Origin: UBA57 sp013378375
GTDB lineage: Archaea > Thermoproteota > Nitrososphaeria > Nitrososphaerales > UBA57
Assembly (NCBI GenBank): GCA_013378375.1
Contig: JACAFT010000028.1
Span: forward strand, 1-7,876
Length of the DNA: 7,876 nucleotides
Direction: 5' to 3'
Shown here one piece after another: positions 1 to 5,335 of this stretch. The notes under the pieces were generated by a model. The model was not told the origin of the DNA. It did not search any database and saw nothing but the letters and a program-made list of their open reading frames with translations. Both the position numbers and the translations under genes were made by a program. Positions within the stretch are counted from its first letter, which is position 1. Each line of letters begins with the position of its first letter.

Positions 1-2
1 CA

Positions 3-71
3 GAACCCACACCACAACAACCACCATAACAACCAACAGAACCAACACCTCAACCAACTCCAGAACCGTCT
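3..71 (+). pseudogene. Upstream in-frame continuation of the repeat protein, interrupted by TAA
   Basis: In the frame of the downstream gene, codons from position 3 read E-P-T-P-Q-Q-P-P, then TAA at 27-29, then Q-P-T-E-P-T-P-Q-P-T-P-E-P-S into the ATG at 72. Composition is the same on both sides of the stop, and the stop differs from the neighbouring CAA (Gln) codons by one base. A recent nonsense mutation or a base-call error are the simplest readings. A true gene end at 29 with a new start at 72 is less likely but possible. Confidence 0.45.
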
Positions 72-365
72 ATGACACCTATTCAAGAACCAACAACCGA
101 ACTTTTTATGTCACCTATTACTGAACCTACACCAGAACCAACACCAGAACCAACACCAGAACCAACATCTGCAATCGCAAAACCAGAAACTTATAGTTTA
201 TTCTCAGAATCTGAAATGCCAGATCCATTAATTACTAAAATTACAGAGTTTGCAAATAATCATCCAGATTTAAGTCCTATTGAAGATAACTCATTTAATA
301 ATCCAACAAAATCAATACCAAAATCTGAAAAAACTGAAACTGGCTGGAAAATATCTTTCGAATAA
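72..365 (+). CDS. C-terminal part of a Pro/Glu/Thr-repeat protein
   Basis: I do not recognise this protein. The visible part starts with a low-complexity stretch, followed by four E-P-T units joined by proline (residues 18-32, encoded by three perfect 12-nt repeats at 132-167), and ends in an ordinary polar tail of about 65 residues closing with E-T-G-W-K-I-S-F-E. There is no membrane segment in the visible part. Such Pro-rich tracts are usually extended linkers or stalks in surface or envelope proteins. The ATG at 72 is only the first ATG after an in-frame TAA at 27-29. The same P/T/E/Q-rich reading frame continues upstream of that TAA to the window edge, so the real start is probably outside the window and this is the 3' end of a longer gene, broken or misread. 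It ends 27 nt before the permease gene and is probably in the same operon. Function unknown. Confidence 0.55.
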   Translation: MTPIQEPTTELFMSPITEPTPEPTPEPTPEPTSAIAKPETYSLFSESEMPDPLITKITEFANNHPDLSPIEDNSFNNPTKSIPKSEKTETGWKISFE

Positions 366-380
366 TATTAACTATTTTGT

Positions 381-384
381 AGGT
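381..384 (+). promoter_or_regulatory. Weak Shine-Dalgarno for the permease gene
   Basis: AGGT lies 8 nt before the TTG at 393. It supports the TTG start and translation from a polycistronic message rather than a leaderless one. Confidence 0.35.
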
Positions 385-392
385 TAATACTT

Positions 393-884
393 TTGCTATT
401 ATTTGAATTAATAACTAGTGGATTGACAATGGGTAAGTCTCAATTAAGACTTGCGCTATTGATAATTTCTATGACTACTGTTAATGCAATAATATTTTCA
501 AGTTTATTGAGTGGTGCAGGAGTGATTTTTTTATATATAATTACATTTAGTTTCATTCTTATTTCTGAATATCTACTTACTAAACAAACTATTGAAATAT
601 CCTCAAATCGATTATTATTATTTAATCAATTTGGAGCAAAATCAAGTTCAATTATATCATTAATTATGTCTAGATTTATTATTGTAGGAATTCTTGGAGT
701 AATTTTTGGTTTAATTGTTGGTTCAAGTATAGTATATACAATAAATATTCCAATTAATAATATTGTATTTCCATCATTATTCAATAATTCAATTCTTTCT
801 ATATTCTTATTAACACTAATTGGAATTTGTGTCGGATCATATATAGCAATAAAACAATCATTACAAAAACATAATTATTATTAA
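393..884 (+). CDS. Miniature FtsX/MacB-type ABC transporter permease
   Basis: Predicted four-helix membrane protein of 163 residues and probable permease partner of the ATPase 14 nt downstream. The N-terminus (L-F-E-L-I at 3-7, K-S-Q-L-R at 15-19, then helix 1 about 20-40) matches the usual start of FtsX/MacB permeases. Helix 2 is about 44-62. Residues 73-92 (R-L-L-L-F-N-Q-F-G-A-K) resemble the family's cytoplasmic coupling segment with its conserved L-G-A. Helix 3 (95-117) is Gly-rich, as in the family, and helix 4 is 134-153 with a short basic tail. FtsX/MacB permeases usually carry a large extracytoplasmic domain between helices 1 and 2. Here it is only a few residues (36-43), so this looks like a domain-less minimal version. 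TTG is chosen because the frame has TAA at 369-371, and starting at the ATG at 429 (M13) would remove the conserved N-terminal motif. Substrate unknown. Confidence 0.7.
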   Translation: MLLFELITSGLTMGKSQLRLALLIISMTTVNAIIFSSLLSGAGVIFLYIITFSFILISEYLLTKQTIEISSNRLLLFNQFGAKSSSIISLIMSRFIIVGILGVIFGLIVGSSIVYTINIPINNIVFPSLFNNSILSIFLLTLIGICVGSYIAIKQSLQKHNYY

Positions 885-889
885 TAATT

Positions 890-894
890 GGTGA
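890..894 (+). promoter_or_regulatory. Shine-Dalgarno for the ABC ATPase
   Basis: GGTGA, complementary to the archaeal 16S rRNA 3' end, ends 4 nt before the ATG at 899. It supports this start and internal-operon translation. Confidence 0.5.
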
Positions 895-898
895 AATA

Positions 899-1570
899 AT
901 GATTCAACCGATTATAAAGTTAATGGACGTAAAAAAAAATTATATTGATATACCAACTAATGTTTTTTCTCAAGTAAATCTATTGATAGAACCCGGTCAA
1001 TTAATTGCAGCAAAAGGTACTATTGGTTGTGGAAAAACTACATTGATAAATTTAATTTGTGGATTAATTAAACCAGATTCTGGACAAATCTATGTTGATA
1101 ATCTTGATATAACTTCAATGAATTATGATACTTTATCAGAATTTCGAGCAAATCTATTTGGAATAGTTCCACAAAAAACAAATTTAGTTCCAGAATTAAC
1201 AATAACTCAAAATTTGGAATTACCCTTGATGTTTAAAGGTATTGAAAAAGAACAACGTAGGTCTATTGTTAATGATATGCTTAAAAAAATAGGTATTCTT
1301 GATATGTCTGATAGATTAACACGAACTCTTAGCGTTGGAGAATCTGAAATTATCTCAATTGCACGTAGTATGATTGCCGATCCTCCTATTCTTTTAATGG
1401 ACGAACCAACTGAAGGTTTAGACCCAATAATTTCAGAAATGATATTATCATTAATTCGTGGGTATTCAATACTCAATAATAAAACCGTGTTTGTAACTAC
1501 TCATGATGAACGTATACTCAATGTTGCGGATCGAGTGATTAATGTGACTGCAAATATGTTGTATTCTTAG
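899..1570 (+). CDS. ABC transporter ATP-binding protein (MacB/LolD-like)
   Basis: ATPase of an ABC transporter, expected to dimerise on the cytoplasmic face of the preceding FtsX-type permease. The 223 residues are the usual length of a stand-alone MacB/LolD/FtsE-type ATPase. Visible motifs: Walker A G40-T-I-G-C-G-K46-T47; Q-loop Q92 in G-I-V-P-Q; the family segment V-P-E-L-T-I-T-Q-N-L-E-L-P-L (97-110); signature L-S-V-G-E at 144-148; Walker B L-L-M-D168-E169 with P-T-E-G-L-D after it; H-loop H202 in T-T-H-D. All catalytic residues are present. The one oddity is Val146 where the signature normally has Gly (L-S-G-G-Q/E). FtsX-coupled systems often act as mechanotransmitters or extract substrates from the membrane or envelope; which applies here is not shown by the sequence. 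Start fixed by ATG with GGTGA upstream. Confidence 0.9.
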   Translation: MIQPIIKLMDVKKNYIDIPTNVFSQVNLLIEPGQLIAAKGTIGCGKTTLINLICGLIKPDSGQIYVDNLDITSMNYDTLSEFRANLFGIVPQKTNLVPELTITQNLELPLMFKGIEKEQRRSIVNDMLKKIGILDMSDRLTRTLSVGESEIISIARSMIADPPILLMDEPTEGLDPIISEMILSLIRGYSILNNKTVFVTTHDERILNVADRVINVTANMLYS

Positions 1571-1572
1571 AA

Positions 1573-1580
1573 TTTATAAT
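1573..1580 (+). promoter_or_regulatory. TATA box of the box C/D sRNA
   Basis: TTTATAAT just after the ATPase stop codon. Its centre lies about 25 nt upstream of position 1602, where the sRNA terminal stem begins, which is the normal archaeal TATA-to-start distance. It suggests the sRNA has its own promoter. Confidence 0.55.
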
Positions 1581-1601
1581 CCACTAATATCATTATTTTG
1601 T

Positions 1602-1667
1602 ATGGTAGCAATGAGGACTTAGAGTTACGTAGAATTATGACGAAAAGGCATTTGACCGAGCTACCAT
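1602..1667 (+). ncRNA. Box C/D guide sRNA (2'-O-methylation guide)
   Basis: A stand-alone 66-nt RNA gene with the full layout of an archaeal box C/D sRNA. An 8-bp perfect terminal stem pairs ATGGTAGC (1602-1609) with GCTACCAT (1660-1667). Box C is ATGAGGA (1611-1617), D' is TAGA (1630-1633, weak), C' is ATGACGA (1637-1643) and D is CCGA (1656-1659). The C-to-D' and C'-to-D spacers are each exactly 12 nt (1618-1629 and 1644-1655), the typical archaeal spacing. Box C has G where the consensus RTGATGA has T, and box D has C where CTGA has T, so the usual U-U pair in the kink-turn becomes a G-C pair. Established role of the class: with L7Ae, Nop5 and fibrillarin it directs 2'-O-methylation of the target base paired to the fifth guide base upstream of D or D'. 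A TATA box sits 25 nt upstream and a T-run (1692-1697) lies downstream. Confidence 0.75.
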
Positions 1668-1704
1668 TATGTATATATTTATGAAATTATATTTTTTCTA
1701 ATTG

Positions 1705-1713
1705 TTTATATAA
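1705..1713 (+). promoter_or_regulatory. TATA box of the aminotransferase gene
   Basis: TTTATATAA, centre about 35 nt before the TTG at 1744. Transcription would begin near 1735, giving a very short or absent leader. No ribosome binding site is present before the TTG, consistent with this. Confidence 0.55.
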
Positions 1714-1743
1714 TTTCTATTAGTCCAATTAAATTGATAAAAC

Positions 1744-2937
1744 TTGAAAGGCCCGTGGTCTAAAACATTTGCAACTAGTTCTAATGATGACGATCCTTAT
1801 GATTCATTATTAATGGTTCCAGGTCCTACTATTGTAGATAAAAAAGTTCGTGATGTCATGAATAATAATCAAATGGGGCATTTAAGTCAAGAATTTACTG
1901 ATCATTTTAGAATTATGTTGGATTTATCTAAGAAAATATTTCTAACAAAAACTGGTTCGCCATTTATTATTTCTGGATCAGGCACTATTGCTATGGAATC
2001 TGCTGTATTGAGTTTATTAGAAAAAAATAATACAGGTCTTGTTTTAGATACTGGTTATTTTGCTCAAAGATTTGATCAAATGTTGAATTGTTATGGTATT
2101 AAATCTAATATTTTATCTTTTGATTTTGGTAATCATGCTGATCCTGATATTCTTAAACGTGAATTAATTAGTAACAAACCTGATGCAGTTTTTATTACTC
2201 ATGTTGATACCTCCTCTACTGTGATGAATAATATTTCTGAATTAGTTAAAGAAGTTAAAGATCAAAATATTTTAGCAATAGTTGATTCTGTTTGTGGTGT
2301 AGGTGGATGTGAATTAAATTTTGATAAACTTGGCGCAGATGTTGTTTTAACTACATCGCAAAAAGCTCTTGGTTCTGTTCCAGGAGCTGGTTTGTTAATG
2401 TTATCTGATTATGCTATTGAAATTCTTGAAAAAAGAAAATCTGAAGTACCTTCATATTATTTGAGTCTTAAAAGATGGAAAACATATATGGATAATCCTG
2501 AAACTTATTTAGCTACTCCTGCAATTCAGGTTATGGAAGCTCTTAAAACTGCTATGGAATTAATTATTGAAGAAGGGATAGAAAATCGTTGGAATAGACA
2601 TAAACGAATTGCAAAAAGTATTCGTGCTGGTCTTGAATCATTAAATTTAGATTTTATCGCAGAAGACAATTATCGTGCAAATACTGTAACTGGATTTCAT
2701 GTTCCTAAAGGTAAATCATTAGAAATTAAAGAAAAATTAAAAACAAATTATAAAGTTGAAGTTGCAAGTGGTTTTGGTAAAATGAAAAATGATTCATTAA
2801 GAGTTGGTCATATGGCTAATATTGGAGAATCTGAAGTTATTCAATTTTTGTCAGGTTTAGAAAATATTTTACATAAATCTAATAGTAATATTAAAATTGG
2901 AACTGCTGTAAATGCAGCTGCAAATTATATTAAATAA
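1744..2937 (+). CDS. Class V PLP aminotransferase (alanine/serine-glyoxylate type)
   Basis: Cytosolic pyridoxal-phosphate aminotransferase of the alanine-glyoxylate / serine-pyruvate group, moving amino groups between small amino acids and glyoxylate or pyruvate. Seen in the sequence: family opening L-L-M-V-P-G-P-T (22-29), G-H-L-S-Q-E-F corresponding to the usual G-H-R-S-x-E-F, phosphate-binding loop S-G-S-G-T (77-81), D181 in A-I-V-D-S that contacts the pyridine nitrogen, and the Schiff-base lysine K207 in T-T-S-Q-K-A-L-G. Length 397 is normal for the family plus about 20 extra N-terminal residues. TTG at 1744 is the first possible start because the frame has TAA at 1738-1740. A shorter protein from the ATG at 1813 (M24) would lose only the acidic extension, but would begin at the conserved motif, so the TTG and its TATA box are preferred. 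Single gene, convergent with the small zinc-ribbon gene (1 nt gap). The exact amino donor is not determined. Confidence 0.88.
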   Translation: MKGPWSKTFATSSNDDDPYDSLLMVPGPTIVDKKVRDVMNNNQMGHLSQEFTDHFRIMLDLSKKIFLTKTGSPFIISGSGTIAMESAVLSLLEKNNTGLVLDTGYFAQRFDQMLNCYGIKSNILSFDFGNHADPDILKRELISNKPDAVFITHVDTSSTVMNNISELVKEVKDQNILAIVDSVCGVGGCELNFDKLGADVVLTTSQKALGSVPGAGLLMLSDYAIEILEKRKSEVPSYYLSLKRWKTYMDNPETYLATPAIQVMEALKTAMELIIEEGIENRWNRHKRIAKSIRAGLESLNLDFIAEDNYRANTVTGFHVPKGKSLEIKEKLKTNYKVEVASGFGKMKNDSLRVGHMANIGESEVIQFLSGLENILHKSNSNIKIGTAVNAAANYIK

Positions 2938-2938
2938 A

Positions 2939-3187
2939 TCAATCTTGTATTGAATCACATATTGGACAGTATTTTTCTGTTCGATTTATTTCTGCTATAC
3001 AATAAGTACAATATTTTTTTGTTATATCATCAGGTGTATTTGGTTTTGGTTGTTCAATAAATAATGATATTAGGAACATTAATAATCCAATTCCTGCAAT
3101 TGTCATTCCAAAGCCTCCTGTAAGGATTGTAATAAATAAACTAGATATTATAATTATTAGGCTATAAGTTGTAAGAAGCGGCCACAT
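2939..3187 (-). CDS. Small two-helix membrane protein with C-terminal zinc ribbon
   Basis: Hypothetical protein of 82 residues. Two hydrophobic helices, about 7-22 and 26-44, form a hairpin with a short Gly-rich turn. They are followed by a Pro-rich linker (46-52) and a zinc ribbon with C60-x2-C63 and C74-x2-C77. By the positive-inside rule the basic, zinc-binding tail is probably cytoplasmic. Small membrane proteins with one zinc ribbon are common in archaea and mostly uncharacterised, so no function is assigned. It starts with ATG at 3187, divergent from the ATPase-like gene at 3225 with only 37 bp between the starts. The TATA-like element at 3211-3222, read on this strand, lies about 30 nt upstream, so the message is probably leaderless. 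The two genes may be co-regulated. Confidence 0.7.
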   Translation of the reverse strand: MWPLLTTYSLIIIISSLFITILTGGFGMTIAGIGLLMFLISLFIEQPKPNTPDDITKKYCTYCIAEINRTEKYCPICDSIQD

Positions 3188-3224
3188 TAAATATATCTAA
3201 GGCGACATTCTAATTAAATATAAA
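3188..3224. promoter_or_regulatory. Compact two-way promoter between divergent genes
   Basis: The 37-bp gap has two AT-rich TATA candidates in crossed positions. AAATATAT (about 3188-3196) is about 30 nt before the TTG at 3225 on the + strand. TTATATTTAAT read on the - strand (about 3211-3222) is about 30 nt before the ATG at 3187. Neither gene has a ribosome binding site. The core promoters must overlap and could exclude one another. Confidence 0.45.
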
Positions 3225-3803
3225 TTGATAAATTATTCATTTGATGAATTTTCTGGTGCGACTACTTTACTTGTTGAAGGTGAGGATGGTAATGTTTCTA
3301 CACAAAGAAATATTTTATTGTCAAATATAATTTCCAGTGCAATTGATCTTGGATTTGAAAATAAGATTACTATAATTGAAATGTGCCCAGATAAAACTGT
3401 GTTTAAAAATCTTAAATTTGCAGATTCGATTAGTGAACATGTTGAAAATTTAGATCGAATTAATTATATTAAACCTGATGTTGTTCATTGGCCAAGAATT
3501 TATGGTAAAGCTCCGAAAGATATTGTAAAATTTTCTTCTTCAAATTCTCGTACCTTGCTTAATTGTTTAGATCAATATCGACGTAGGCCAACTCGTATTC
3601 TTTTTATTAACGAATTAAATTTTTATCTTCATATGGGAACTATGCATTGGCTTATGAAATCTATTTCTAAATCTACAACTTTTATTGGTACTTGTTTTCG
3701 ATTAAAATTTCCTTATTCGGATTATAATACAGGGATTTCTAGAAGAGAGAGACGATTAATTGATAAACTTTCTCATAAAATGGATAATGTAATTAATGTA
3801 TGA
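3225..3803 (+). CDS. Hypothetical protein, P-loop-ATPase-like fold without Walker A lysine
   Basis: I do not recognise this 192-residue soluble protein. Its layout recalls RecA/KaiC-like ATPases: a first strand T-T-L-L-V-E-G (13-19) followed by a loop E-D-G-N-V-S-T-Q and helix N-I-L-L-S-N-I-I, where a Walker A loop would sit but with no G-K-T/S. A second strand K-I-T-I-I-E-M (47-53) follows, and then a Walker B-like strand R-I-L-F-I-N129-E130-L in which the usual Asp is Asn. A further strand T-T-F-I-G-T-C-F comes after it, and the C-terminus is basic (R-R-E-R-R-L). If the fold guess is right, it cannot bind or hydrolyse ATP normally and could be a structural or regulatory paralogue. Start: TTG at 3225, placed about 30 nt after a TATA element and followed by a protein-like N-terminus. 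The gene is transcribed alone, divergent from the zinc-ribbon membrane protein. Confidence 0.6.
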   Translation: MINYSFDEFSGATTLLVEGEDGNVSTQRNILLSNIISSAIDLGFENKITIIEMCPDKTVFKNLKFADSISEHVENLDRINYIKPDVVHWPRIYGKAPKDIVKFSSSNSRTLLNCLDQYRRRPTRILFINELNFYLHMGTMHWLMKSISKSTTFIGTCFRLKFPYSDYNTGISRRERRLIDKLSHKMDNVINV

Positions 3804-3823
3804 TTGTTTTTGCTTATTTCTCA

Positions 3824-3833
3824 ATATTTTATG
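3824..3833 (+). promoter_or_regulatory. TATA-like element before the small zinc-finger gene
   Basis: ATATTTTATG, centre about 26-30 nt before the ATG at 3858 and the alternative TTG at 3863. It suggests that transcription and translation begin near 3855-3863, upstream of the ATG at 3914. Confidence 0.3.
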
Positions 3834-3857
3834 ACATTTCCAAATAATTAGATTCTA

Positions 3858-3917
3858 ATGTATTGTATTTTGTGTACCAAACCAGTAATTTGTATAAACC
3901 CAATCAAGATGCCATGA
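3858..3917 (+). pseudogene. Short frame with a C-x2-C knuckle, possible 5' part of the zinc-finger gene
   Basis: ATG at 3858 opens M-Y-C-I-L-C-T-K-P-V and ends at TGA 3915-3917, overlapping the ATG of the zinc-finger frame. It is positioned about 30 nt after a TATA-like element. One missing base between roughly 3879 and 3890 would join it to the downstream frame and produce a C-x2-C...C-x2-C ribbon followed by the AN1-like part. Whether this is a real frameshift, a sequencing error or chance cannot be told here. Confidence 0.3.
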
Positions 3918-4042
3918 TTTGTAATTATTGTGGTAAAAAGCTGAATAAAGAATATTATTTTAAGTGTAAAGAATGCTTAGTGATTTATTGTTTTATTCAC
4001 AAATCTAAACATATTCGTCATGATTCAATTCTTACAACTTAG
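3914..4042 (+). CDS. Tiny AN1/B-box-like zinc-finger protein
   Basis: Forty-two residues, almost all of them a zinc-binding pattern: C3-x2-C6, C18-x2-C21, C26-x2-H29, then H33, H36 and D37. This fits AN1-type or B-box-type fingers, except that the last AN1 cysteine is replaced (D-S after H36). Such small fingers are recurrent in archaea and are presumed to bind protein or nucleic acid; no role is assigned. The start is uncertain. The frame is open back to 3848, with a TTG at 3863 giving 59 residues, while the ATG at 3914 starts directly on the first Cys pair. The ATG overlaps the TGA of a short out-of-frame reading frame at 3858-3917 that carries another C-x2-C, so a frameshift is possible. 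The 3' end overlaps the convergent malate dehydrogenase gene by 11 bp. Confidence 0.5.
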   Translation: MICNYCGKKLNKEYYFKCKECLVIYCFIHKSKHIRHDSILTT

Positions 4043-4943
4043 TTTCTTTTACAGCATTTTTTAAATTTTGAACCCCTATATTAAATTGCTTTAATTCATT
4101 TTCACTTAATTCTAATTCTAGTATTTTTTTTATGCCATTCTTTCCTAATATTGTTGGTACTCCTATGCATAGACCTTCTTGATTATATTCTCCTTGTAGA
4201 AATGTAGATGCTGGCATGACTATATTCTTATCTAGTTTAATAGCTTCTAGCATTCTGTAAATAGCCATTGAAGGTGCATAAAATGTAGCTCCTTTTAATT
4301 TAATAATTTTTGCAGCAGCACCTATTGTCTCATTATAACATTCTTCAAGTACATCTTTTGTCGTAAATTCATTTAATGGAATTCCATTTACTGTAGAATA
4401 TTTGATTAATGGTAGCATTCCTTCTCCATGCTCTCCTATGACTAAAGTAGTTAGTGATCGTCTTGATACTCCTAGTTTGTTCGCAAGTACATTTTTAAAT
4501 CTTAAATTATCTAACGCGCCAGACATTCCAAATATTCGTTCTCTTTCAATCCCTAGAGTTTTATACATCACATATGTCATTGCGTCTAATGGATTTGTAA
4601 TCATTATTACAATTGCATCTGGTGAATATTTCTTGATATTTTCTCCAACTGATTGTACAATTCCCATATTCTTATGCAATAAATCCATTCTTGTTTCTCC
4701 TGGTTTTCTTCCCATTCCTGCTGGAACTACTATTATGTCTGAACCTTTTAATTTGCTAAAATCATTCGTTCCTATAATCTTTCTATCTATATTCATTTCA
4801 CAAGCCATTTGTGAAAAATCCATTGCTTCTCCTTCTCCTTTTCCTTCTACTATATCAATTAACGTCACATCATCAAGATTATGACTAATTATTTGCAATG
4901 CTGCTGTACTTCCTACATTTCCTGCACCAATTATTGAAATCAT
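4032..4943 (-). CDS. mdh: Malate dehydrogenase (LDH-like family)
   Basis: Cytosolic NAD(P)-dependent interconversion of malate and oxaloacetate, serving the citric acid cycle or carbon-fixation intermediates. Seen: nucleotide-binding G6-A-G-N-V-G11 and D30 at the end of the second strand (favouring NAD); active-site loop with R79 and R85 in G-R-K-P-G-E-T-R; N117-P-L-D; the catalytic pair D145 and H172 (V-I-G-E-H-G), and R148 which binds the substrate carboxylate. R79 occupies the specificity position that is Gln in lactate dehydrogenases and Arg in malate dehydrogenases, so malate is the expected substrate. The 303-residue length is typical of the archaeal/bacterial LDH-like MDH. It starts with ATG with no ribosome binding site. 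The 31-bp repeat array begins about 35 bp upstream, next to the likely core promoter, and the gene is divergent from gapdh across a 392-bp spacer. Confidence 0.9.
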   Translation of the reverse strand: MISIIGAGNVGSTAALQIISHNLDDVTLIDIVEGKGEGEAMDFSQMACEMNIDRKIIGTNDFSKLKGSDIIVVPAGMGRKPGETRMDLLHKNMGIVQSVGENIKKYSPDAIVIMITNPLDAMTYVMYKTLGIERERIFGMSGALDNLRFKNVLANKLGVSRRSLTTLVIGEHGEGMLPLIKYSTVNGIPLNEFTTKDVLEECYNETIGAAAKIIKLKGATFYAPSMAIYRMLEAIKLDKNIVMPASTFLQGEYNQEGLCIGVPTILGKNGIKKILELELSENELKQFNIGVQNLKNAVKETKL

Positions 4944-4961
4944 GTGAATATTTTATTTTTT

Positions 4962-4972
4962 TTACCTTATGA
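4962..4972 (-). promoter_or_regulatory. Weak TATA candidate for mdh
   Basis: Read on the - strand, TTCATAAGGT is centred about 25 nt before the ATG at 4943, the right place for a leaderless archaeal gene, but it is a poor match. It is followed by an A-rich tract (4951-4963). The repeat array starts directly upstream of it. Confidence 0.3.
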
Positions 4973-4978
4973 ATCTTT

Positions 4979-5117
4979 GGCTTTTCTGAAATCTCGTTTT
5001 TCGGAATCTGGCTTTTCTGAAATCTCGTTTTTCGGAATCTGGCTTTTCTGAAATCTCGTTTTTCGGAATCTGGCTTTTCTGAAATCTCGTTTTTCGGAAT
5101 CTGGCTTTTTTGAAATT
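4979..5117. repeat. 31-bp tandem repeat, four perfect copies plus a decayed fifth
   Basis: Perfect copies start at 4979, 5010, 5041 and 5072, each 31 bp. A fifth partial copy from 5103 has C to T at 5110 and decays after GAAAT. Six bases of the unit's 3' end (GAATCT) also precede the first copy at 4971. Each unit is made of two diverged half-units, GGCTTTTCTGAAATCT (16 bp) and CGTTTTTCGGAATCT (15 bp), each with a TTC-N-GAA core, giving eight complete half-sites. There are no unique spacers, so it is not a CRISPR array. The length is not a multiple of three and no reading frame uses it. Confidence 0.95.
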
Positions 5118-5335
5118 TTTTTTAAAAATTTTTATATTTATATTTTTTTTGTGTTATTACGTCTTACTTTTCTTACTTATAATTTATTCATGTTTCTTCT
5201 AAATAATCACTAATATTTTCAATAATTTTAAGATAATCAATAATATATTTATAATAAATTTTCAACACTGGTAATTATCGTTAGTTTTATAACAGGGTTA
5301 TACCTTGAATGATTTATCATACAGGGGATTGAGGA

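Larger units (their letters stand above)
4944..5335. other. Divergent mdh-gapdh spacer, no gene seen
   Basis: No protein gene is supported in this 392-bp spacer. From left to right it holds the mdh core promoter region (4944-4975), the 31-bp tandem array (4979-5117), a T-rich stretch (5106-5156) and a very AT-rich part up to 5265 with a good + strand TATA candidate, TTTATAATAAA (5248-5258). A less AT-rich stretch follows to the gapdh start and includes GGGTTATACC (5295-5304). If 5248 is the gapdh TATA box the leader would be about 55-60 nt; if the TTATACC element is used the message would be close to leaderless. Confidence 0.5.

Noticed and set aside
1207..1476. 89-codon open frame on the - strand
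   Set aside because: Antisense to the ABC ATPase region holding the signature and Walker B motifs; no protein-like features of its own.
1602..1667. tRNA gene or simple hairpin terminator
   Set aside because: There is a 7-8 bp closing stem, but no cloverleaf arms, T-loop motif or CCA-type end. The 50-nt interior carries C/D boxes at exact spacing rather than a tight hairpin.
1787..1793. ATGATGA, a consensus box C match
   Set aside because: Lies inside the aminotransferase coding sequence, with no partner boxes at the right spacing and no terminal stem.
4402..4884. 160-codon open frame on the + strand
   Set aside because: It lies wholly antisense to mdh, whose catalytic motifs are intact; its composition is the mirror of that gene.
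4979..5117. CRISPR array
   Set aside because: Copies are directly adjacent with no unique spacers, and no cas genes are present.
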